DNA of 14,105 nucleotides, taken from contig JAGTVD010000169.1 of the NCBI GenBank assembly GCA_018224505.1, positions 1 through 14,105 of the forward strand. The letters run 5' to 3'. Below, piece after piece: positions 1 to 7,229 of this stretch. Both the position numbers and the translations under genes were made by a program. A model generated the notes under the pieces. The model searched no databases, was not told the origin of the DNA, and saw only the letters and a program-made list of their open reading frames with translations. Each line of letters begins with the position of its first letter. Position 1 is the first letter of the stretch. This stretch comes from Desulfatitalea sp. (lineage in GTDB: Bacteria; Desulfobacterota; Desulfobacteria; Desulfobacterales; Desulfosarcinaceae).

Positions 1-91
1 AGGGTGGTGGCAATACGCGATGGATCAGCGATCAGGGTGATTGCATGTACCGCAAAGAGATGGCGCGGGGTACCGCTGTGGTCGTTAAGCC

Positions 92-281
92 GGTGCACCC
101 GGTAGCTGGCGTGTGTCGCTGCGCGCAAAGGGGTCCAAGTGACGCTAAGGGGTGTGCTCCGGGCAGGCCCGCAAACTCACTGCGTTCAGACAGTGCGGGC
201 CGAACAACCCTGCGCACACCCCCAAGCGTCACTAAAACCCCATTGCGGACGCAGCGACACACCCCCGCTACCGGGTGCACC
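92..281. repeat. Long imperfect palindrome (190 bp) with a nested inner hairpin
   Basis: The outer arms, 92-122 and 251-281, are inverted copies that differ at only a few central positions; both begin or end in the ggtgcacccggtagc motif. After a 2-nt slip the pairing continues inward: 138-156 against 214-232 share agtgacgct and ggggtgtgc. The centre (166-201) forms its own hairpin, ggcccgc near the left and gcgggcc on the right, with an actg/cagt extension. Almost the whole 190 bp could fold on one strand as a long stem. There is no transposase and no good ORF. It may be a MITE-like or REP-like dispersed repeat, but copy number cannot be judged from one window. Confidence 0.75.
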
Positions 282-404
282 TCCTATTGTGCTATAGCGG
301 ACAAGTCATGCAATGGCCGTCAGGCCAGCCCGGAGGGTGGGCGGATCAGCTGCCCGGTACAGGTAGCACGCATAAATTTACAAGTGATCGCGCGGGATAA
401 GCGA

Positions 405-433
405 TTGACACAGTGGACCAAACAGGGTATTGA
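405..433 (+). promoter_or_regulatory. Probable sigma70 promoter of the tRNA-Ser genes
   Basis: A perfect -35 hexamer TTGACA (405-410) is followed after 17 bp by TATTGA (428-433), a weak -10 that matches the first three consensus positions. Transcription would start about 30 bp before tRNA-Ser(CGA). The -35 and spacing are good; the -10 is poor. Confidence 0.45.
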
Positions 434-469
434 GCCAATCCTGTAAGCGCATGCGGCCCTTTGGGTTTT

Positions 470-561
470 GGAGAGGTTGCCGAGTGGCTGAAGGCCCCGC
501 TCTCGAAAAGCGGTATCCCGTTTACCCGGGATCGTGGGTTCGAATCCCACCCTCTCCGCCA
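470..561 (+). tRNA. tRNA-Ser (anticodon CGA)
   Basis: This is a class II tRNA with a long variable arm. The acceptor stem ggagagg (470-476) pairs with cctctcc (551-557), followed by discriminator G and an encoded CCA (559-561). The anticodon stem ccgct/agcgg (497-501, 509-513) encloses loop ctcgaaa, giving anticodon CGA at 504-506, which reads UCG. The T arm contains the standard ggttcgaatcc. The long variable arm (cccg...cggg) is typical of serine tRNAs and of recognition by seryl-tRNA synthetase. Confidence 0.97.
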
Positions 562-644
562 TTTTCCGCGGTGGCCTCGACCACGGTCGGTGAAAGTCCA
601 CAGGACTGCAACGCAAGCAAATGCAAGAGGCTGTTTTGATTTAC

Positions 645-738
645 GGAGAGATGTCCGAGTTGGCCGAAGGAGCACGACTGGAAATCGTGTGTGCTGTTAA
701 TAGCGGCACCGAGGGTTCGAATCCCTCTCTCTCCGCCA
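645..738 (+). tRNA. tRNA-Ser (anticodon GGA)
   Basis: This is a second class II serine tRNA, 83 bp after the first. The acceptor stem ggagaga (645-651) pairs with tctctcc (728-734), then discriminator G and encoded CCA (736-738). The anticodon stem cacga/tcgtg encloses loop ctggaaa, giving GGA at 680-682, which reads UCC and UCU. It has a long variable arm and a normal T loop (ttcgaat). The two tRNAs are probably co-transcribed: no terminator is seen in the 83-bp spacer. No integrase or repeated tRNA 3' end is present, so nothing suggests use as an attachment site here. Confidence 0.97.
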
Positions 739-812
739 TTTCCCCCTGTTGACCCGCTTCCACTGCTAAACCACCCCGAACGGCTCAAGACTTGATGCTG
801 ATGCGTCGATCA

Positions 813-1535
813 TTACGCAGTCATCATTTTTTGCACGGCGGGGGTATACCCCCCATCCTCTCCATACACCATCAGCGGCGGGGCCCATATGAGTCCGGGC
901 CGGGCCGCCTTGATGGCATGAACCATGAGCAGCCTGGCCTCTTCCCCTTCGCGGGAGTGAACCGCCTGAAGCCATTTGGGTTCAAGGCCGGCCGAGCGCA
1001 TCTGCCACAACAGGTCCACCGCGCGCGCGGCGGGGAAAATGGTGGCCAAGCGGCCGCCGGTGCGCAGCATCCGTTTGGCGGTGGCGATCAGTTGGGTCAC
1101 ATCCAACATGATTTCATGCCGCGCCAGGGCCTTTTGGTTGTCGGGGTTGACGCGACCGGTGCAGGACGCCCGGTAGGGCGGGTTGCTGACGACCCAATCA
1201 AAGGGTGCGCCGACCTGTCCCGCGGGCAGGTGTCGCATGTCGGCCTGGGAAAGGGAGATCCGCTGGTCCAGGTGATTGGCGGCAATGTTGGTGCGTGCCA
1301 GATCCGCCAGCGATTCCTGGATCTCCACGGCGTGAATCTGTACGGTGGGGTGGCGAAATGCCACAATGAGAGAAATCACCCCGCAGCCAGTGCCCAGATC
1401 CAGCATCCGATCACCGGGTCGAGGTGTGATGGTGGCCGCCAGCAGGACCGCATCGATGGAGAAGCGGTACCCGTTGCGCAGCTGGTGGACGATCAATCGG
1501 CCGTTGAAGAAGGTGTCGCTGGAACGGTCGTCCAT
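813..1535 (-). CDS. TrmN6/YfiC-type tRNA1(Val) (adenine37-N6)-methyltransferase family protein
   Basis: This 240-residue protein is a Rossmann-fold, SAM-dependent methyltransferase. The SAM-binding motif LDLGTGCG lies at residues 45-52, an acidic residue ending strand beta2 at E71 (AVEI), and the catalytic NPPY motif of amino N-methyltransferases at 118-121. The N-terminal QLRNGYRFSIDAVLLA segment is typical of the YfiC/TrmN6 group, which methylates N6 of A37 in tRNA1(Val). The length matches that family. The ATG follows the stop of the upstream dciA-like gene by only 4 nt, so the two are almost certainly co-transcribed and probably translationally coupled; no strong Shine-Dalgarno is visible. 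Another N6-adenine or protein-glutamine methyltransferase of the same superfamily is possible, because NPPY alone does not fix the substrate. Confidence 0.85.
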   Translation of the reverse strand: MDDRSSDTFFNGRLIVHQLRNGYRFSIDAVLLAATITPRPGDRMLDLGTGCGVISLIVAFRHPTVQIHAVEIQESLADLARTNIAANHLDQRISLSQADMRHLPAGQVGAPFDWVVSNPPYRASCTGRVNPDNQKALARHEIMLDVTQLIATAKRMLRTGGRLATIFPAARAVDLLWQMRSAGLEPKWLQAVHSREGEEARLLMVHAIKAARPGLIWAPPLMVYGEDGGYTPAVQKMMTA

Positions 1536-1539
1536 GGGC

Positions 1540-1857
1540 TCAGAAGCTGCCGATTTTCAGCTTGATCCGTTTCACGTGGCCGCCACCCAGATGATGATTG
1601 AGGTTGCGGCACATCTCCTGTTCCAGGAAACAGAGGTGATGCAGCCACGAAGAAGCGTCCACATGGACCAGCAGTAAATCGCCTTTGAAGGCGACCGGCC
1701 TGGCATGGGCCGCAACGGCCGATCCCACTGCCTGGGGCCACACCTCCCACACTTTAAGCAACGCATGGTCGGTGGCCGGCCGGCACTGGCGCAACACCGT
1801 ATCGATCACATCGCCGATGGGTGCGAACGTTTTACGATGGGGGCGCTTTTCGGACAC
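1540..1857 (-). CDS. dciA: DciA-like DUF721 protein (replicative helicase loader family)
   Basis: This is a 105-residue basic protein. The core (about residues 10-100) has the DUF721/DciA pattern: a helix, then VWPQAVGSAVAAHARPVAFKG, then LLVHVDASSWLHHLCFLEQEM and a C-terminal helical LNHHLG...VKRIKLKIG. DciA proteins help load the DnaB replicative helicase in bacteria that lack phage-type loaders such as DnaC. The gene starts with GTG (complement of 1855-1857), preceded by an AAAAGGAAAA Shine-Dalgarno about 6 nt upstream. It is first in a two-gene unit with the TrmN6-like methyltransferase. Family assignment is good; the exact role in this organism is inferred from the family. Confidence 0.8.
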   Translation of the reverse strand: MSEKRPHRKTFAPIGDVIDTVLRQCRPATDHALLKVWEVWPQAVGSAVAAHARPVAFKGDLLLVHVDASSWLHHLCFLEQEMCRNLNHHLGGGHVKRIKLKIGSF

Positions 1858-1889
1858 TGTTTTCCTTTTGATGGATGGGCACTAACAAG

Positions 1890-1928
1890 AAAGCACCTCG
1901 GAGGATACCGCTCGCCGATGGTGCTTTT
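1890..1928 (-). terminator. Terminator-like hairpin after the bS22 gene
   Basis: An 8-bp stem, aaagcacc (1890-1897) with ggtgcttt (1920-1927), is extended inside by tcgg/ccga pairing. Read on the minus strand, the stem ends in a T-rich run (TTTCTTGTT). It lies between the bS22 gene and dciA, so it probably ends the bS22 transcript or thins transcription into dciA. The plus strand also has a short T run, so it could act in both directions. Confidence 0.5.
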
Positions 1929-1963
1929 CTATGGCCTGCCGTTATGCGCAATCGCGGCAAACA

Positions 1964-2062
1964 TTATTTGCCCTTTCTGCGCTGGTGACGCGTACGCGCC
2001 AGCAGCTTGCGATGTTTGTGCTTTCTCATCTTTTTCCGTCGTTTTTTTATGACACTGCCCAA
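1964..2062 (-). CDS. Small ribosomal protein bS22 / AURKAIP1-COX24 domain protein
   Basis: This tiny gene encodes 32 residues, about half of them Lys, Arg or His, starting MGSVIKKRRKKMRKHKHRK and continuing LLARTRHQRRK. The pattern is diagnostic of the AURKAIP1/COX24 family, whose mycobacterial member is the 30S protein bS22 and whose mitochondrial relative is mS38. The start is a TTG (complement of 2060-2062) preceded by a near-perfect AAGGAGGTG Shine-Dalgarno with about 6 nt spacing. The longer open frame reaching back to 2275 has no such signal and runs over the divergent gene, so I reject it. A terminator-like hairpin follows. Its small size and TTG start make it easy to miss. Confidence 0.88.
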   Translation of the reverse strand: MGSVIKKRRKKMRKHKHRKLLARTRHQRRKGK

Positions 2063-2101
2063 TGGCTCACCTCCTTTCCGTTCACGATGAAGTATCCGGC
2101 C

Positions 2102-2131
2102 TACATACCACCAGTGGAAACGGAATGTCCA
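2102..2131 (-). promoter_or_regulatory. Possible promoter for the bS22 gene
   Basis: On the minus strand TGGACA (complement of 2126-2131) is followed after 18 bp by TATGTA (complement of 2102-2107). The -35 matches 5 of 6 consensus positions; the -10 is weak. It would give a leader of about 30 nt ending in the strong Shine-Dalgarno at 2068-2076. Confidence 0.35.
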
Positions 2132-2179
2132 TAGCTTTTTCGGTTTGATATGACGGGGCATGTATGGTATGGGCCCGCA

Positions 2180-2728
2180 ATGGTATCCTTTCAGCAACGA
2201 TCGCGATTCACCGGCGACCAACTGCAGATCATCAACCAGGCCGTCACGATGGCCGAGGAGCTGGTCAGCAATCACTATAAAATGTCAGCCAGTCAATGGC
2301 TCCACCGCCGCTACGACGTTAAAACCCTGTCGGAATTGACCGCCCACGAAATTGTGGATGGACCCTTTGCCCAGATCATCCGCTACGAAGGCCAGCGCAT
2401 GGGCTCGGCCCTGGGTTCGGATGCATACGATTTTTACAAGATCTGCCTGCAGGACCATGCTATATTGACCGCTCTGAATACGCACGATCAATTGTCACTG
2501 TTGCCGTTCGCCCTTTATATCATATGCCACGAACTGGTTCACATTGTGCGCTTCAGCAAGTTCATCCAAAATTTTGACGCCACAGCCGATGAAAAGCTGG
2601 CTGAGGAACACCGTGTCCATGCCATCACACATCAGATCCTCGCACCGGTGCACTTGCCGGGGATCGAACCCGTGATAGCCTATTACGCGCGGTGGCGAAC
2701 CCCCCTGGAGAACCTGGGGGCCCCATAA
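2180..2728 (+). CDS. Uncharacterised HExxH-motif protein (putative zinc metalloprotein)
   Basis: I do not recognise a named family. From the ATG at 2180 the protein has 182 residues. The striking motif is CHELVHIVRFSKF, with HELVH at residues 117-121, the zinc-binding and catalytic pattern of many metallopeptidases. It sits in a hydrophobic helix (LLPFALYIICHELVHIV). About 20 residues later comes AEEHRVHAIT; E142 or E143 could be the third zinc ligand, as in gluzincin-type enzymes. There is no signal peptide, so a cytoplasmic location is likely. An upstream ATG at 2150 would add 10 residues, but neither start has a clear Shine-Dalgarno. The gene is divergent from bS22. Peptidase activity is only an inference from the motif. 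Confidence 0.75.
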   Translation: MVSFQQRSRFTGDQLQIINQAVTMAEELVSNHYKMSASQWLHRRYDVKTLSELTAHEIVDGPFAQIIRYEGQRMGSALGSDAYDFYKICLQDHAILTALNTHDQLSLLPFALYIICHELVHIVRFSKFIQNFDATADEKLAEEHRVHAITHQILAPVHLPGIEPVIAYYARWRTPLENLGAP

Positions 2729-2734
2729 CTTTTA
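2700..2734 (+). terminator. Weak terminator-like hairpin at the end of the HExxH gene
   Basis: A GC-rich stem, ccccc-t-gg (2701-2708) with cc-t-ggggg (2713-2720) around an agaa loop, overlaps the last codons and is followed a few bases later by acttttatt. It could be an intrinsic terminator overlapping the stop codon, but the T run is short and not adjacent. Confidence 0.35.
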
Positions 2735-2748
2735 TTGAAAACCGATGC

Positions 2749-2776
2749 TTGACATTAAAAATTCATACACTATATT
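2749..2776 (+). promoter_or_regulatory. Strong sigma70-type promoter upstream of the FmdB-family gene
   Basis: A perfect TTGACA (2749-2754), a 16-bp AT-rich spacer and TATATT (2771-2776; 5 of 6 consensus) form a strong promoter. The expected start near 2783 gives a leader of about 165 nt before the FmdB-type gene, unusually long for such a small gene. Confidence 0.75.
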
Positions 2777-2948
2777 TTGCCAAATTTCATAGATGACGGG
2801 CAACAAGCGATACACGGTCGCGAAGGCCTTGTCCGACATCAAGTAAGGTTGCGTTCAAGAGCGCATGTTACAACTGATATTGAAGCGGATCACAAGTGAG
2901 CCCCACCGTAGGGAGATCACAATCGCGCGCAAGGAGGTTTTTTAGGAA

Positions 2949-3239
2949 ATGCCGATCTATGAGTACCAATGCGAACAGTGCGGTGCCGTTCTGGAAGCGC
3001 TGCAGAAAATCTCTGAAAAACCATTGAACAAATGCACACAATGTTCGGGAAAGCTGCACAAGCTCATCTCCCAGAGCGCTTTTCATTTGAAGGGTTCCGG
3101 CTGGTATGTGACGGACTATGCCGGGAAATCAAAAAATTCAGACAGCAACAGCAACAAAGACGACAGTACATCCACCAGCAGTGCCTCCTCCGGCGAATCC
3201 AAGTCGGCCGATCCACCCAAGACAAGCAGTGACGCTTAG
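2949..3239 (+). CDS. FmdB-family zinc-ribbon regulatory protein
   Basis: This is a 96-residue protein. Residues 1-55 form the FmdB/CxxC zinc ribbon: MPIYEYQCEQCG with C8 and C11, then CTQC with C29 and C32, and the HKLISQSAFHLKGSGWYVTDY segment typical of the family. Residues 59-96 are a low-complexity, Ser/Lys/Asp-rich tail, probably disordered. The founding FmdB was proposed as a regulator of a methylotroph formamidase/acetamidase operon; the role of most homologues is unknown. An AAGGAGG lies 11 nt before the ATG with AGGA closer. The gene has its own strong promoter and stands just before groESL, with about 300 bp between. The family call is firm, the function is not. Confidence 0.9.
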   Translation: MPIYEYQCEQCGAVLEALQKISEKPLNKCTQCSGKLHKLISQSAFHLKGSGWYVTDYAGKSKNSDSNSNKDDSTSTSSASSGESKSADPPKTSSDA

Positions 3240-3537
3240 TCCGTGGCCAATAAGGGACATGGAGGGGGCCTTGGTATACGCGAGCCAGCCAACCACGTAT
3301 GCAAAGAGTTGATGCTTTGGCACCGGAGAGATGTATGCGTCGATTCGACCGTGGTGGTTCCCTTTTCGAACGGTTCCTTATTCGTTTATGATTGCGAAAC
3401 TTTTCCATATCCCGACGAAGGGGGGTGACCGCGACCGAGTACCGAACCGATACCACTAAAAATTTGCCGATCAAAAGGGCGCTCTAACGATGCCCCTTTT
3501 CAAAATCAAGACCAAATCTAAAAGGAGATGAAGCACA
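3240..3537 (+). promoter_or_regulatory. groESL upstream region with a hairpin near the start
   Basis: This 298-bp region has no credible gene. I found neither a CIRCE operator (TTAGCACTC-N9-GAGTGCTAA) nor a clear sigma32 promoter; the best sigma70-like -10 is TATGAT at 3387-3392, without a good -35. A hairpin aaaagggc (3473-3480) / gcccctttt (3492-3500), 8 bp with one bulged base, lies 37 bp before groES and should be in the mRNA leader. A good Shine-Dalgarno, aaaggag (3521-3527), precedes the ATG by 10 nt. Confidence 0.45.
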
Positions 3538-3825
3538 ATGAAACTCAGACCACTGCATGACCGTATTCTCGTTCAAAGGGTTGCGGAAGAAACCACCACC
3601 AAGGGCGGCATTATCATTCCGGATACAGCCAAAGAAAAACCGGCCGAGGGCAAAGTGATCGCCGTGGGCAATGGCAAAATAGGCGATGACGGCAAACGCA
3701 TCCCCCTGGAGATCAAGGCCGGTGACCGGATCCTGTTCGGAAAGTACTCCGGTACGGAAGTCAAGATCGAAGGTGAAGAGTACCTGATTATGCGTGAAGA
3801 CGACGTTCTTGGCGTCATTGCCTAA
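3538..3825 (+). CDS. groES: Co-chaperonin GroES
   Basis: This 95-residue protein has the full length of Cpn10. It starts MKLRPLHDRILVQR and carries the mobile loop (about residues 16-33) with the GGIII hydrophobic patch at 23-27 that docks onto GroEL, followed by IPDTAKEKPAEGKVIAVG. The C-terminal half (GDRILFGKYSGTEVKIEGEEYLIMREDDVLGVI) is canonical. GroES forms the heptameric lid on the GroEL ring in the cytoplasm. groEL follows after 38 bp with its own Shine-Dalgarno, the usual groESL operon. No start ambiguity is seen. Confidence 0.99.
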   Translation: MKLRPLHDRILVQRVAEETTTKGGIIIPDTAKEKPAEGKVIAVGNGKIGDDGKRIPLEIKAGDRILFGKYSGTEVKIEGEEYLIMREDDVLGVIA

Positions 3826-3863
3826 GCAACCCAATTGCAACGAGAAGTAATGGAGGATATCAA

Positions 3864-5522
<1,659 letters not shown>

Positions 5523-5566
5523 TCCGTCTATGAGCCAATAAAGCCGTGATCGACCAACCGTAATGC

Positions 5567-5600
5567 AATCTCCGCGTCCCCTGGACGCGGAGATTTTTTT
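5567..5600 (+). terminator. Intrinsic terminator of groESL
   Basis: A perfect 13-bp stem (5567-5579 with 5583-5595, core ctccgcgtcc/ggacgcggag) closes a 3-nt loop and ends in a run of seven T (5594-5600). This is a textbook rho-independent terminator on the + strand. Confidence 0.95.
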
Positions 5601-5917
5601 ATTATGCAAGAATATACACGCACCGAACACCAATCCAGACACCTGCCACTTTTGCAAAGATCGCCGCCTCTCCAGATTCTTTCCTGATACGAATTTGCAC
5701 CGCACCCTGACTTTCGGCGCGCATTTTGCATAATACTGTCCAGGCACAGGTTCGCCATTTTTTTGGCGCCTATAGCTGATTTGCGTGAATACCAAAGCCA
5801 CGCGATTTACGCGGAAGTGATAGAAAACTTGACAATCGACCATGAACCAGGTTACTGAAATCAATAACAAAGTAATCGCCTATGAATCGAAAACATTAAT
5901 TGATGGGGATCTGGCCA
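5601..5917 (+). other. Intergenic region between groEL and the LysM gene
   Basis: No gene is supported in these 317 bp. The minus-strand open frames here cross the groEL terminator and have no ribosome binding site. A 10-bp inverted pair, tattatgcaa (5600-5609) and ttgcataata (5726-5735), is 116 bp apart and of unknown meaning. A perfect TTGACA at 5829-5834 is a candidate -35 for the LysM gene, but the sequence 17 bp downstream (TTACTG) is a poor -10. Confidence 0.5.
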
Positions 5918-6967
5918 ATGAAAATCAAGATGCAACGCCTGAGTTTGGTAAGCCTGTTCTTTTTCTTCGGATGGGCGCTGATCGCTGCCGGCCATGCCAT
6001 GGCCGCCGAAGCACAGATCAGCCAGGATGTCGAATACGAAGCCGGTTTCTACTATACCGTTCAAAAAGGGGACACGTTGTGGGATCTCTCCCAGCGATTC
6101 AGTGACAGTCCCTGGCAATGGCCGGACCTTTGGCGGGAAAACAAACAACTGCCCAATCCCCACTGGATCTATCCCGGTGAGCGCATCCGCTTGTTCCGCA
6201 AGTCGGACCAGCACCGGCAAGAGACACCCGCAACACCCGCTGCGCCACGCGTGGAGAGCGCCCCGCCAGCCGATCTGCCGCCCCTCCAGGTGGATTATAT
6301 GTATTCCAGTGTCGACCGTGTCGGCTTCATCCGCAAACCGGCCGTGCAATCCGTCGGCATTATTTTTAAGAGCGAAGACGACAAAAAATTGATCAGCGAA
6401 AACGACCTGGTCTATGTACGCCATCCGGATAACCACAAAACCAACGCCTTCATGCCCGGCACCCGATTCACCGTTTACAAGACGCGCCAACCCAATAATG
6501 ATAGAGATGCCCTGCGCATTTACGGGGACCAGCACTATTTTCTGGGCGTCGTGGAGATCGTTAAAAGCGATCGGGAGTATGCCATCGCCAAAGTGATGAA
6601 ATCATTTAACGCCATCAGCGTTGGCGATCTACTGATGCCCTATGAGGCCCGCCAACCGACCATCCCCGTGGTGGACAGCACGCCCGGCATCAAGGGGCAG
6701 ATCATCGCTTCGGAAGAACAAACACGGATCATGGGCGATCGCTTCATCGCCTTCATCGACAAAGGAACGGACGATCGCATCCTTCCCGGCCAGGTGTACA
6801 CCATCCAGCAGGAGCACAGCGCCCGGACAGGCGGGCGGTCCATCGTGCTGGAACCGGTGGCCATCGGATCCCTGTTGGTCTTGCGCACTGAAAAGAACAC
6901 CTCCACGGTCATCATCACAGACAGCAGACGCGCCATCGAGCCGGGGCAGCCGATCAGCACGCCCTGA
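5918..6967 (+). CDS. Exported LysM-domain protein
   Basis: This is a 349-residue protein with a clear signal peptide: a short basic N-terminus (MKIKMQR), a hydrophobic core (LSLVSLFFFFGWALIAA) and a probable signal peptidase I site after AMA at residue 29. A LysM domain follows (about residues 45-92), with YTVQKGDTLWDLS and the WIYPGERIRL end; it contains the inserted WQWPDLWRENKQLPNPHW segment common in Gram-negative LysM proteins. LysM binds peptidoglycan, so the protein should be periplasmic and wall-associated. Residues 100-349 are mostly beta-rich and not recognised. I chose the ATG at 5918, with GGGGAT upstream, over 5903, which lacks a site. It is a single-gene unit with its own terminator. 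Confidence 0.85.
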   Translation: MKIKMQRLSLVSLFFFFGWALIAAGHAMAAEAQISQDVEYEAGFYYTVQKGDTLWDLSQRFSDSPWQWPDLWRENKQLPNPHWIYPGERIRLFRKSDQHRQETPATPAAPRVESAPPADLPPLQVDYMYSSVDRVGFIRKPAVQSVGIIFKSEDDKKLISENDLVYVRHPDNHKTNAFMPGTRFTVYKTRQPNNDRDALRIYGDQHYFLGVVEIVKSDREYAIAKVMKSFNAISVGDLLMPYEARQPTIPVVDSTPGIKGQIIASEEQTRIMGDRFIAFIDKGTDDRILPGQVYTIQQEHSARTGGRSIVLEPVAIGSLLVLRTEKNTSTVIITDSRRAIEPGQPISTP

Positions 6968-6991
6968 TTTTCAGATGACATCCAAAAACAA

Positions 6992-7034
6992 AGGCGGTTT
7001 CCGACTTCATCCTCCGGAAACCGCCTCTTTTTTT
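6992..7034 (+). terminator. Intrinsic terminator of the LysM gene
   Basis: A perfect 12-bp stem, aggcggtttccg (6992-7003) with cggaaaccgcct (7015-7026), has an 11-nt loop and is followed by seven T (7028-7034). It starts 25 bp after the LysM stop codon. Confidence 0.93.
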
Positions 7035-7099
7035 CCTGATCACAACCGAATATCAACGCCTCTTCTTCACATTAGGTTTTAACCTTCCAGCCCTGCCAC

Positions 7100-7229
7100 T
7101 AACCCCAATACTGCAAAAGCCGGAGGGCTTCAGAGCCAAGGCGTCAAGGTTGCCGCCGTAGTATAAACTACTGCAAGCCCTTGGCAACGCCGGATATGAA
7201 GTCCTCCGGCTTTTGCAACATTGGGGTTA
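7100..7229. repeat. 130-bp near-perfect palindrome between convergent genes
   Basis: The outer arms 7100-7126 and 7203-7229 are inverted copies with two mismatches over 27 bp; each ends in taaccccaat or its complement and contains tgcaaaagccggagg. Inner pairing continues (cttca with tgaag; ggcgt, caagg and ttgc with acgcc, ccttg and gcaa) down to a perfect gtagt/actac hairpin at 7158-7171 with loop ataa. The symmetry centre at 7164/7165 is shared by outer arms and tip. The right end overlaps the TAA stop of the PilB-like gene (7227-7229). No protein is encoded. Flanking TA dinucleotides would fit a MITE with TA target duplication, but they may simply be part of the repeat. Confidence 0.85.

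Larger units (their letters stand above)
1..469. other. Gene-free region upstream of the tRNA-Ser pair
   Basis: No convincing protein gene was found in these 469 bases. The open frames on both strands run through the large palindrome at 92-281, have no good ribosome binding site and give low-complexity Arg/Pro/Thr-rich translations. The stretch holds the long inverted repeat (annotated separately) and, at its right end, a probable promoter for the tRNA genes. I see nothing else between 1 and 91 or between 282 and 404. Confidence 0.6.

Noticed and set aside
32..446. Overlapping open frames on both strands (32-280 minus, 45-446 plus)
   Set aside because: They are translations of the two arms of the 92-281 palindrome, mirror each other, and have no ribosome binding site or recognisable domain.
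470..738. Possible integration site at the tRNA-Ser genes
   Set aside because: No integrase and no displaced copy of a tRNA 3' end; the similar 3' ends are simply two related serine tRNAs.
5600..5735. 10-bp inverted pair tattatgcaa / ttgcataata, 116 bp apart
   Set aside because: It is short, AT-rich and widely spaced, with nothing around it to suggest an operator or element.
5528..5758. Minus-strand 76-codon frame downstream of groEL
   Set aside because: It crosses the groESL terminator, lacks a ribosome binding site and resembles no family.
5842..6105. Plus-strand 87-codon frame overlapping the LysM gene start
   Set aside because: It has no ribosome site, and most of its length is an out-of-frame reading of the LysM signal peptide region.
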